A stretch of DNA of 6,855 nucleotides. Origin: REEB481 sp041170785 (GTDB lineage Bacteria > Bacteroidota > Bacteroidia > NS11-12g > UBA955). Position numbers and translations under genes: made by a program. Below the pieces are notes generated by a model. It had not been told where the DNA came from, did not search any database, and saw only the letters and a program-made list of their open reading frames with translations. The stretch lies in the NCBI GenBank assembly GCA_041170785.1, contig JBEDND010000059.1, forward strand, positions 1 to 6,855, given 5' to 3'. The first letter of the stretch is position 1; every line of letters begins with the position of its first letter. This document shows positions 1-5,989 of this stretch, one piece after another.

Positions 1-336
1 ATATTGTGCCTGGTACTTTCCTTCAATGAGGGAACGTGTGCGTCGAATGACGTTGGTATTGAACGCTCCACACAATCCACGATCACTGGAAATAACGACC
101 AGCAATACTTTCTCGGCAGCATTGCCGGAAAAATACCTAGCCAGTGTTTCATCCTCAACAGAATCTTCCAGATTGGCCATTACTTCCTTCAACTTGGCTG
201 CGTAGGGGCGCATGCGGACGATACCGTCTGTTGCCCTGCGCAACTTCGTGGCAGAAACCAATTTCATTGCTTTGGTAATCTGTTGCGTAGAAATTGTGGA
301 GGATATGCGGCTTCGAATTTCCTTCAGGTTGGCCAT
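1..336 (-). CDS. atpG: ATP synthase F1 subunit gamma, 5' part (cut by window edge)
   Basis: This is the N-terminal 112 codons of the gamma subunit, the central rotor shaft of F1 that turns inside the alpha3/beta3 head and couples proton flow to ATP synthesis. The start MANLKEIRSRI, followed by a TQQITKAMKLVSATKLRRA-like helix at residues 19-37, is the classic gamma N-terminal coiled-coil helix that enters the catalytic head. Residues 86-101 (VLLVVISSDRGLCGAF-like) form the first strand and conserved SDRGLCG turn of its Rossmann-like globular domain. The ATG at 334-336 lies 9 nt after the atpA stop, so it is the last visible gene of the operon. The rest, including the C-terminal shaft helix, lies outside the window. 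Identification is secure. The full length cannot be judged. Confidence 0.97.
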   Translation of the reverse strand, partial: MANLKEIRSRISSTISTQQITKAMKLVSATKLRRATDGIVRMRPYAAKLKEVMANLEDSVEDETLARYFSGNAAEKVLLVVISSDRGLCGAFNTNVIRRTRSLIEGKYQAQY

Positions 337-345
337 GGGTCTTCT

Positions 346-1929
346 TTAGGCTGTGGCGAAACTTTTTGCTACTTCTTTGCAGGCTGATTCCAGCACCGAA
401 GTAATGCTGTCGTCAATTTTACCTGCCTTGATTTGGTCAAGCACATCGCGATGCTTGGCGTCCAGATATTCGAGGTATTGTTGTTCGAATTCGCGCACGC
501 GATTCACGGGGATGCTTCTGAGCAAGCCGTTGGTACCGCAATAGATGATGGCCACCTGCTTTTCAACGGATACCGGTGAAAACTGACCTTGTTTCAGCAC
601 TTCCACGTTACGAGAACCTTTATCGAGTACTGCTTTTGTAGCAGCGTCAAGGTCAGATCCGAATTTCGCAAATGCTTCCAATTCACGGTATTGTGCCTGA
701 TCGAGTTTCAGGGTACCTGCAACTTTTTTCATGGATTTGATTTGCGCGTTACCACCTACGCGGCTTACCGAAATACCTACGTTGATCGCAGGGCGAACAC
801 CAGAGTTGAACAGGTTCGACTCGAGGAATATCTGACCGTCGGTAATGGAAATTACGTTGGTAGGGATGTATGCTGATACGTCACCGGCCTGCGTTTCGAT
901 GATGGGCAGTGCGGTAAGGGAACCTCCACCCTTTACTTTATCGCGCAGGTTTTCAGGTAAATCGTTCATACCGCGTGTGATTTCGTCGCTGGCATTGAGC
1001 TTACAAGCCCGCTCGAGCAACCTGCTGTGCAGGTAGAATACGTCACCGGGATAAGCTTCGCGTCCTGGAGGACGACGCAGCAACAGCGACACTTCACGGT
1101 ATGCCACAGCCTGCTTGGACAAGTCATCATAAACAACCAGTGCAGCATGGCCCTGGTCGCGGAAGAATTCACCTACAGCAGCTCCAGACATTGGCGCAAA
1201 GAACTGCAGCGGTGCAGCTGCGCTGGCAGGAGCAGAAACAACCACAGTATAGGCCATGGCGCCGTGTTCTTCCAAAGATTTAACTACCTGCTTTACGGTT
1301 GATTCTTTCTGACCGCAGGCAACATAGATGCAGTAAACGGGCTTACCCGCGTCAAAGTTTTGGCGCTGGTTGATGATGGTATCAATGGCCACAGCAGTTT
1401 TACCCGTCTGACGATCACCGATGATCAATTCCCTTTGGCCACGGCCAATAGGAATCATGGCGTCGATTGCCTTGATACCGGTTTGCAATGGCTCTTTTAC
1501 GGGTTCGCGGTACAATACGCCAGGAGCTTTGCGTTCCAGCGGCATTTCATACACGTCACCTTCAATCGGACCTTTTCCGTCAACGGGTTCGCCAAGCGTA
1601 TTTACAACACGTCCGAGCATGCCGAAGCCAACGGGAACGGATGCGATTTTGCGGGTACGGCGAACAATATCACCTTCTTTTACCGCGGTGCTGCTGCCGA
1701 GCAATACGGCACCAACATTATCTTCTTCCAAGTTCAATACCACGGCACGAATACCGTTTTCAAATTCCACGAGCTCACCGCTTTGAACGCTGGTAAGGCC
1801 ATAGATGCGGGCGATGCCGTCACCTACCTGCAGCACGGTACCTACTTCTTCAAGGTTGGTACCGGCACTGAAGCCAGAAATTTGTTCTTTGAGAATGGCT
1901 GAAACCTCGTCTGGTCTGATCTGTGCCAT
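346..1929 (-). CDS. atpA: ATP synthase F1 subunit alpha
   Basis: Complete 527-residue alpha subunit, the non-catalytic nucleotide-binding partner of beta in the F1 head at the cytoplasmic face. An N-terminal beta-barrel spans roughly residues 25-95. The Walker A loop GDRQTGKT is at 171-178, the Walker B-type strand LVVYDD at 265-270, and the SVSRVGG segment with the arginine finger (R390) at 388-393. The C-terminal helical domain runs from about 400 to the end. After HSRLLERACKLN (301-312) there is an insertion of about a dozen residues (MNDLPENLRDKVK at 321-333) before GGGSLTALP. E. coli alpha lacks it, and I recall it as common in Bacteroidota. The ATG at 1927-1929 is one base after the atpH stop (TAACATG), which suggests translational coupling. 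No key residue is missing. Confidence 0.99.
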   Translation of the reverse strand: MAQIRPDEVSAILKEQISGFSAGTNLEEVGTVLQVGDGIARIYGLTSVQSGELVEFENGIRAVVLNLEEDNVGAVLLGSSTAVKEGDIVRRTRKIASVPVGFGMLGRVVNTLGEPVDGKGPIEGDVYEMPLERKAPGVLYREPVKEPLQTGIKAIDAMIPIGRGQRELIIGDRQTGKTAVAIDTIINQRQNFDAGKPVYCIYVACGQKESTVKQVVKSLEEHGAMAYTVVVSAPASAAAPLQFFAPMSGAAVGEFFRDQGHAALVVYDDLSKQAVAYREVSLLLRRPPGREAYPGDVFYLHSRLLERACKLNASDEITRGMNDLPENLRDKVKGGGSLTALPIIETQAGDVSAYIPTNVISITDGQIFLESNLFNSGVRPAINVGISVSRVGGNAQIKSMKKVAGTLKLDQAQYRELEAFAKFGSDLDAATKAVLDKGSRNVEVLKQGQFSPVSVEKQVAIIYCGTNGLLRSIPVNRVREFEQQYLEYLDAKHRDVLDQIKAGKIDDSITSVLESACKEVAKSFATA

Positions 1930-1930
1930 G

Positions 1931-2470
1931 TTATGCTATGTTTAGTTCTTTTTTAAGTTTATTGATTTGGTTGTGAATGCTGGTGTCATAAATCCGGTCT
2001 TTAAAACGGATAATCACACCCCCGATGATGGAAGGATCTTTCTTCACGATCAGTTCCACATTCTGCGCACCGGTTTGTTTTTTAACAAATGCTGTTACTG
2101 TGTTCAGTGCATCTGCATCCAACGCTGTTGCAGCCGTTACTGTTGCCTCAACAATTCCTTTTTGTTGGTTGAATTCAGCCAAAAAAGCTGCGGCAATTTC
2201 AGGCAACATCATTTCCCTGTTTTTAGCCAGGGCGAGTTTGAAAATTTCTTTGGAGTTGTTGTGAAAGTCTTTACACACAGCTTCCAGCGCATTTGCTTTC
2301 ACATCTTTGGGAATAACGGGGCTGTTGAGAAACGCTCTGAATTCACGATGCGCATGACTCAAAGACACCAGATCCTTCATATCTCCGGCCACAGCTTCAT
2401 CATGTCCACCTTCAACGGCTCTCAGATACAATGCATGGGCGTACCTTGAAGCGATTCTGTAGTTCGACAT
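1931..2470 (-). CDS. atpH: ATP synthase F1 subunit delta (OSCP-type)
   Basis: This 179-residue protein is the delta/OSCP subunit, which sits on top of F1 and ties the alpha subunits to the peripheral b stalk so the head does not spin. The N-terminal helical-bundle domain covers about residues 1-105 and opens with the usual RIASRYAHALY motif (5-15). The C-terminal domain carries the family signature around 144-162 (KDPSIIGGVIIRFKDRIYD), followed by a basic C-terminal helix. The length is normal for the family. It lies between atpF (5 nt spacer) and atpA (1 nt spacer), the canonical F-H-A order. It is moderately conserved, but context and C-terminal motif make the call firm. Confidence 0.97.
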   Translation of the reverse strand: MSNYRIASRYAHALYLRAVEGGHDEAVAGDMKDLVSLSHAHREFRAFLNSPVIPKDVKANALEAVCKDFHNNSKEIFKLALAKNREMMLPEIAAAFLAEFNQQKGIVEATVTAATALDADALNTVTAFVKKQTGAQNVELIVKKDPSIIGGVIIRFKDRIYDTSIHNQINKLKKELNIA

Positions 2471-2475
2471 AGCTG

Positions 2476-2982
2476 TTAAGAAGCGCTAGATGAATCCTGT
2501 TTCCCCAGTTTGCTCAAATGATCGTTGATGATGGCACGTTGTTCTTCATTGTCTTCCATGCGCTTACCCACGAGCTTACCCGCGATTTCCAGGGAAAACC
2601 CTGCAACCTGTTGTTTGAGCTCATTTATGGCTGCACCTTTCTGACGGTCAATTTCCAACTGTGCTTTCTCGATCATCTTTCGTGCTTCGTCGTCTGCTAT
2701 TTTCTTGGCATCACTGATCATTTTCTCCTTGATGTCACGGGCTTCGCGCAGAATTTTGTCGCGCTCCAGCCTGGCTTCCGCCAGCAACACCTCATTTTGA
2801 TCCTTCAGTTCAGAAATTTCCAAACGCGCTTTTTCGGCGCTCTTCAACGCTGCATCAATGGACTCCTCTCGTTCCTTGATCAGGTTGAGGATTGGTTTCC
2901 AGGCAAGACGCCCAAGCAAAAACACCACAGCCAAAAAGGCTATTGATGTCCATATAATGGTTCCTAATCCGGCTGATAACAT
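2476..2982 (-). CDS. atpF: ATP synthase F0 subunit b
   Basis: Complete 168-residue b subunit, the peripheral stalk that dimerises and links the membrane a subunit to delta and alpha. Residues 4-24 form the single N-terminal membrane span (start AGLGTIIWTSIAF). It is followed by the conserved WKPI (28-31) and the ERE..ID region (37-43), where the helix leaves the membrane. Residues about 40-140 are a long, highly charged Glu/Lys/Arg/Ala-rich helix typical of the b coiled coil. A short C-terminal region should contact delta, ending in a Ser-rich tail (DSSSAS). Only one b-type gene is seen, so the stalk is probably a homodimer. The leader is A-rich (AAAAAGAAAAAAC just before ATG) with no Shine-Dalgarno, as is usual in Bacteroidota. 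A strong hairpin lies upstream in the gap to atpE. Confidence 0.98.
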   Translation of the reverse strand: MLSAGLGTIIWTSIAFLAVVFLLGRLAWKPILNLIKEREESIDAALKSAEKARLEISELKDQNEVLLAEARLERDKILREARDIKEKMISDAKKIADDEARKMIEKAQLEIDRQKGAAINELKQQVAGFSLEIAGKLVGKRMEDNEEQRAIINDHLSKLGKQDSSSAS

Positions 2983-3003
2983 GTTTTTTCTTTTTCAATG
3001 GTT

Positions 3004-3036
3004 AAGAAAAGGAGCCGGTTGCAAGCACCGGCTCCT
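3004..3036 (-). terminator. Terminator-like hairpin between atpE and atpF
   Basis: Read in the operon direction, AGGAGCCGGT (3036-3027) pairs perfectly over 10 bp with ACCGGCTCCT (3019-3010) around a 7-nt loop (3026-3020). The stem is followed by TTTTCTT (3010-3004). It starts 9 nt after the atpE stop and ends 27 nt before the atpF start. A GC-rich stem plus a short T-run is the shape of a Rho-independent terminator. The T-run is interrupted by a C, and the essential genes atpFHAG lie downstream, so complete termination is unlikely. I infer partial attenuation or a 3'-end stabiliser that raises c-subunit mRNA over b. The hairpin is directly visible; its effect is inferred. Confidence 0.6.
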
Positions 3037-3045
3037 GAAATTTCA

Positions 3046-3288
3046 TTAACCCAGTACTACGAGCAGACAAACGATTACTGCAAACAGGGCAACACCTTCG
3101 ATCAACGCCGCGGCAACAATCATGTTGGCGCGAATGTCGCCTGTTGCTTCAGGCTGACGTGCGATGCTTTCGAGTGCTGAACCGCCGATACGGCCAATAC
3201 CGATACCTGCGCCTACTGCTGCAATACCTGCTCCGATTCCGGCATAACCGGCTGCGGCAGCTTCAAGAAGAATGGTTAACATTTCCAT
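3046..3288 (-). CDS. atpE: ATP synthase F0 subunit c (proton-carrying ring)
   Basis: This 80-residue hairpin of two membrane helices is the c subunit that assembles into the rotating ring. Helix 1 (about 10-38) carries the glycine repeat G26-x-G28-x-G30-x-G32. The cytoplasmic loop contains the signature ARQPE (43-47). Helix 2 (about 53-78) contains the ion-binding carboxylate E64 in ALIEGVALF. The positions that coordinate sodium in Na+-type rings (Gln on helix 1, Ser after the Glu) are I31 and G65 here, so the ring should carry protons (inference). The start could be M1 (3286-3288) or M3 (3280-3282); M1 is used here. It is preceded by a 24-nt A-rich spacer after atpB and followed by a terminator-like hairpin. 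Confidence 0.98.
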   Translation of the reverse strand: MEMLTILLEAAAAGYAGIGAGIAAVGAGIGIGRIGGSALESIARQPEATGDIRANMIVAAALIEGVALFAVIVCLLVVLG

Positions 3289-3312
3289 GTTTTATAGTTG
3301 ATGGTTTGGTTT

Positions 3313-4491
3313 TTAATGATGATGGGGTTCTTCTACCGCACTGCCAAAATAGATGGCCGCAAGTAAGGTAAATACATACGCCTGAAGGAAGGCAACCAGC
3401 AGTTCAATCACGTTCATGAACACCATGAACAACAAAGAACCCACGCCTACTCCGTAACCTGCTCCTGCGCTTTGTTGTCCGAAGATAAAGATCAGGCTTA
3501 CGAAGGAAAGAATAATGATGTGCCCTGCAGTGATGTTCGCAGTCAAACGAATCATCAATACCGCAGGCTTGATGAAAATACCCAAGATTTCAATGGGAAC
3601 CAATATAAACTTAATGGGAACAGGCACTCCATGGGGCCAAAGGATGTGTACCCAATAATTTTTGTTTCCGTTCAGTGTGGTGATGATAAACACTACAGTG
3701 GCGAGGACCAAGGTTACACCGAGCGTGCCCATGACGTTGAACCCTCCGAGTAAGGGAATCAGTCCGAGGATATTCGCCATCCAGATAAAGAAGAAGGAAC
3801 TCAGCAGGAATGGCATGAATTTATCCGCCTTCTTCGCCCCGATACTGGGCACCGCAACCTCATCGCGGATGAACAGAATCAGTGGCTCCATAAACGACTG
3901 CAAACCTTTGGGTGCCATACCCCTGCGCTTTTTGTAAGAAGAAGCAACAGCCAGAAACATGATGATGACCAAAGCACCGGCTAGGAATAATCCCACCACG
4001 CTTTTGGTGATGGATAAATCCAATGGTTTGGCATTCGCCGGATGACCGTGCGCGTCGAGTGTCAGTCCACCTGAGGCGTTTGCTTCATATATCTGTTCAT
4101 GGAACATAATGAATCCATCATGCTCCATATAGTGTTCGTGACTGCTGTCAATTGTTTTCTGATTGTGGTAGAAGTGTGCACTGCTGAACATCTTCCAGCC
4201 GGAGTTGGTTTTCAGGATGATGGGCAGGTAAAGGCTATAATGCTTTTCATCCGCGGTGCCTTCATTCAGGGTAAAGAAATGAATCTCGTGTGCATCCGAA
4301 ATGTGGTGCATGATCATCTCCCCCGCATTGAATGATTTTTTCGTTGCAGCATGTGCGCTGTCTGATCCGGTTTGAGTCGAAGCCATCAGGCTGTTGAAAC
4401 CAACAAAAGCGGTCAAAAACGCGCAAAATGCAGTTTTGACGATAAAATCTGAAAGAGACTTAGTTGCGGAAACCCTAGTTTTTTCGGCCAT
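3313..4491 (-). CDS. atpB: ATP synthase F0 subunit a, with long N-terminal extension
   Basis: This 392-residue a subunit, much longer than the E. coli protein (271), forms the two proton half-channels beside the c ring. Residues 16-37 look like a cleavable signal sequence. Residues about 45-155 are a soluble, probably periplasmic extension with 14 histidines. Membrane spans follow from about 160 to 385. The essential arginine is R315 in MIRLTANITAGH. At the E. coli E219 position there is H324, and at the H245 position there is E363 (NVIELL), the swapped arrangement known from mitochondrial subunit a. The protein ends in EEPHHH. The ATG at 4489-4491 overlaps the preceding gene by 17 nt; the next in-frame Met (M36) would remove the signal-like segment, so I keep the upstream start. 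Confidence 0.96.
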   Translation of the reverse strand: MAEKTRVSATKSLSDFIVKTAFCAFLTAFVGFNSLMASTQTGSDSAHAATKKSFNAGEMIMHHISDAHEIHFFTLNEGTADEKHYSLYLPIILKTNSGWKMFSSAHFYHNQKTIDSSHEHYMEHDGFIMFHEQIYEANASGGLTLDAHGHPANAKPLDLSITKSVVGLFLAGALVIIMFLAVASSYKKRRGMAPKGLQSFMEPLILFIRDEVAVPSIGAKKADKFMPFLLSSFFFIWMANILGLIPLLGGFNVMGTLGVTLVLATVVFIITTLNGNKNYWVHILWPHGVPVPIKFILVPIEILGIFIKPAVLMIRLTANITAGHIIILSFVSLIFIFGQQSAGAGYGVGVGSLLFMVFMNVIELLVAFLQAYVFTLLAAIYFGSAVEEPHHH

Positions 4492-4885
4492 CTTCTGAAA
4501 CGGGCGTTTCTTTTAAATCGGGGCGCAAGTTAGGAAGGATTGCAACAATTTCAAAAAAGGTGAACACGAAGTAACAAATAAAAAAAACTGCCACAAATGT
4601 GAAGTCTGGTTTTCCTTTTCTCAGTACCACAACAATGATGAATACAATGGACATCATCATGCGGAACAAATTGTTCAGCATCAGGAAGCGCACGTGGTTC
4701 TTGGGATCCTTCACGAACCTCAGGTTCATGCGATGGGTGAACAGCGTGAGGGCCCATAGAAAAAATACGGACAGCCACCATGTTGGGTCAGGTGTTTGTT
4801 GCGCGAAGGCTGCATACAAACCCAAACAAGATGCCAATACCAAAGCCAGAACGGTAATCTTCACAACAAACGTCATGCGCTTCAT
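4475..4885 (-). CDS. Small four-TM protein of the atp operon (AtpI-like)
   Basis: A 136-residue integral membrane protein with four likely spans at about 7-27, 37-50, 67-88 and 94-117. It has a basic loop between spans 2 and 3 (residues 51-66, HRMNLRFVKDPKNHVR) and a charged C-terminal tail. It lies between atpZ (15 nt spacer) and atpB (17 nt overlap). Size, topology and position match AtpI/UncI-type proteins, which help c-ring assembly, but I see no motif that proves homology, so no symbol is given. ATGs occur at 4883-4885 (used) and at 4874-4876 (M4). It is rich in Phe, Val and Met. A role in F0 assembly is inferred only from context. Confidence 0.85.
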   Translation of the reverse strand: MKRMTFVVKITVLALVLASCLGLYAAFAQQTPDPTWWLSVFFLWALTLFTHRMNLRFVKDPKNHVRFLMLNNLFRMMMSIVFIIVVVLRKGKPDFTFVAVFFICYFVFTFFEIVAILPNLRPDLKETPVSEDGRKN

Positions 4886-4900
4886 GCTGCAAGATTAAGC

Positions 4901-5113
4901 CTACAATTTTGAAATGAAGCGGTACAGGGCAAAAATCACCCCGCTAAGTGCTGATAATAAGGTGTAGAGTGGGAAATCGGGAGGATAAGTCCGATCCAGC
5001 CAGCGCCCCAAGAAAACAGCAAGCAGTATGATGGTGGCCATTTCCACCGCCATGCCCGCATATTCCAGGAAACGTTCAGGCTTCTGCAGCCGACGGTTGG
5101 GCTGTTTTGACAT
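4901..5113 (-). CDS. atpZ: AtpZ/AtpI-family small membrane protein
   Basis: A 70-residue protein with a basic N-terminus (SKQPNRRLQKPERF), two membrane spans (about 18-38 and 48-66), and the family pattern AVFLGRWLDRTYP at residues 32-44 ending the first span. This is the short AtpZ/AtpI family usually found just before F-type ATP synthase genes. Members have been implicated in Mg2+/Ca2+ transport or c-ring assembly, and their exact role is debated. The start at 5111-5113 fits the usual N-terminal length; the next Met (M21) would cut into the first span. Its first 38 nt overlap the end of the bactofilin gene in another frame, so the two are probably co-transcribed and translationally linked. 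Confidence 0.9.
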   Translation of the reverse strand: MSKQPNRRLQKPERFLEYAGMAVEMATIILLAVFLGRWLDRTYPPDFPLYTLLSALSGVIFALYRFISKL

Positions 5114-5498
5114 GAGCGGCGTGTTTCACATGGTCAGAACTTGCCGCACTCATGGAACACATGCCATTAAACTGAGCGCCACTTTCAATAATGATTTTCT
5201 CTGTGGAAATGTCTCCGTCAATGCGCGCCGAAGCCTTCAACAACAGTGTTTCAGCTACGGAAATATTCCCTTTGAGTCTTCCGGCAATGGTGGCATGACG
5301 GGCATGAATGTTCCCTTCAACGGTGCTTGCTTCACCAATAACCAATCTTGATTTTGCCTGAATATTCCCTTCGATATCTCCATCAATGCGGATGTCGCCT
5401 TCGGAAATCAAATCTCCTGTTATCGAAGTCCCGGAACCAATGATGTTCAGCAAACCCGGAGTTGATTGCTCTGTGTTTTCCTTATTCTTATTGAACAT
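5076..5498 (-). CDS. Bactofilin (polymer-forming cytoskeletal protein)
   Basis: A 140-residue bactofilin, a small beta-helix protein that polymerises without nucleotide and often organises cell-wall enzymes or cell shape. The core covers about residues 17-114, beginning LNIIGSGTSITGDL. It consists of short repeats with glycine turns (ISEGDIRIDGDIEGNI, STVEGNI, RLKGNIS, RIDGDIS), each a rung of the right-handed beta-helix. The hydrophilic N-terminal tail (FNKNKENTEQ) and the His/Ala-rich C-terminal tail are unstructured extensions, as in the family. I chose the ATG at 5496-5498: an in-frame TTG 24 nt earlier is unlikely, would add a poor N-terminus, and lies within the candidate -7 box. The gene follows an M23-like membrane protein and overlaps atpZ by 38 nt. 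Confidence 0.93.
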   Translation of the reverse strand: MFNKNKENTEQSTPGLLNIIGSGTSITGDLISEGDIRIDGDIEGNIQAKSRLVIGEASTVEGNIHARHATIAGRLKGNISVAETLLLKASARIDGDISTEKIIIESGAQFNGMCSMSAASSDHVKHAAHVKTAQPSAAEA

Positions 5499-5519
5499 TA
5501 GCAATGCGCTTGAAGTGGT

Positions 5520-5527
5520 CAAAGGTA
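5520..5527 (-). promoter_or_regulatory. Candidate Bacteroidota -7 promoter box before the bactofilin
   Basis: On the minus strand this reads TACCTTTG, an exact match to the TAnnTTTG -7 element of the Bacteroidota primary sigma factor. It lies 21 nt before the bactofilin ATG and would give a short leader. No clear TTTG -33 element is present at 19-21 nt spacing; only a weaker TTTA lies closer. A 10-bp palindrome AATGATCATT (5534-5543) lies just upstream in the spacer. If active, the promoter would drive the bactofilin, atpZ and the ATP synthase genes. Support is from the motif only. Confidence 0.45.
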
Positions 5528-5552
5528 AAAAAGAATGATCATTAAATGTGAA

Positions 5553-5933
5553 TTACTTTTTTGTGGCGGGTGGAGTCATACGGGAAGAGTCCCAAATTTC
5601 CTCCCCACCATTAATGATGATTCTCAAGGCCTCCTGTTTTTCCAAACCGGCCTTTTGTTGCCTGGTAAGCTCCTCCACTTCCTGGGTAAGTTCAATAATG
5701 GCCGCATTGTCGCTCACCTTTCCGTAACCGGGTACCAATTGCCGTACCGGCGTGTATGCAATCAAGGCAAAAATGATCAGGGTGAACAGCATCAACGAGG
5801 AACTGGCAAGCATCAACACGTTCATGGGGGTAAGGCGAATGGAAAAAACTTCCGCGAAAGAACCATCGTTTATCAGTACCAAACGGTATTTGTTCTTTAA
5901 TTTCTTGAGTATTTTCTGTTTTTTTGAATCCAT
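5553..5933 (-). CDS. M23-peptidase-like membrane-anchor protein without a catalytic domain
   Basis: A 126-residue bitopic membrane protein. A basic cytoplasmic N-terminus (KKQKILKKLKNKYRLVLIND, 4-23) is followed by one membrane span (about 38-61), the segment TPVRQLVPGY (61-70), a predicted periplasmic coiled coil (about 75-107), and a short Pro/Thr/Lys tail. The pattern KYRLV..ND..F...FS..L..., TM, TP.R..VPGY, coiled coil matches, from memory, the N-terminal part of Bacteroidota M23-family envelope peptidases of about 300 residues. No HxxxD or HxH zinc motif is present and the frame ends here. Bactofilins are often encoded next to M23 peptidases, so the neighbour fits. It may be a genuine short anchor or scaffold, or a truncated gene. 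The start is the ATG at 5931-5933; an in-frame GTG at 5984 is less likely. Confidence 0.78.
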   Translation of the reverse strand: MDSKKQKILKKLKNKYRLVLINDGSFAEVFSIRLTPMNVLMLASSSLMLFTLIIFALIAYTPVRQLVPGYGKVSDNAAIIELTQEVEELTRQQKAGLEKQEALRIIINGGEEIWDSSRMTPPATKK

Positions 5934-5989
5934 TTCCCTTTGGGGCAATAAAGAAAACCGTTCGAAGTTAAAGGATTTTACCACTATCC
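5934..5989. promoter_or_regulatory. Divergent intergenic region
   Basis: These 56 bases separate two divergently oriented starts, so promoters for both genes should lie here or in the adjoining codons. It is A/T-rich near both ends. The only weak resemblance to a -7 box is TAACTTCG on the minus strand (5963-5970), one base off TAnnTTTG and without a clear -33 element. No TAnnTTTG match is seen on the plus strand. No inverted repeat of note was found. Confidence 0.35.

Noticed and set aside
4..387. A 127-codon plus-strand frame at the left edge
   Set aside because: It is antisense to atpG and the end of atpA, starts at TTG, and is Cys/Gly-rich without any recognisable domain.
1360..1902. A 180-codon open frame on the plus strand
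   Set aside because: It is exactly antisense to atpA, whose protein is unmistakable. The predicted product resembles no family and its frame is a by-product of the atpA codon bias.
3004..3036. The hairpin as a full operon terminator
   Set aside because: atpFHAG follow on the same strand with no promoter motif that I could find in the 63-base spacer, so complete termination would leave essential genes unexpressed.
4599..4898. A 99-codon plus-strand frame opposite the four-TM gene
   Set aside because: The minus-strand frame has four membrane spans and sits in phase with operon spacing; the antisense frame shows no domain.
5499..5522. An upstream TTG start for the bactofilin
   Set aside because: The ATG at 5496-5498 gives a normal bactofilin N-terminus, and the TTG lies within the candidate -7 box.
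5934..5984. An upstream GTG start for the M23-like protein
   Set aside because: The added 17 residues lack similarity to the family and fill nearly the entire divergent intergenic region; the ATG at 5931-5933 begins the basic cytoplasmic segment.
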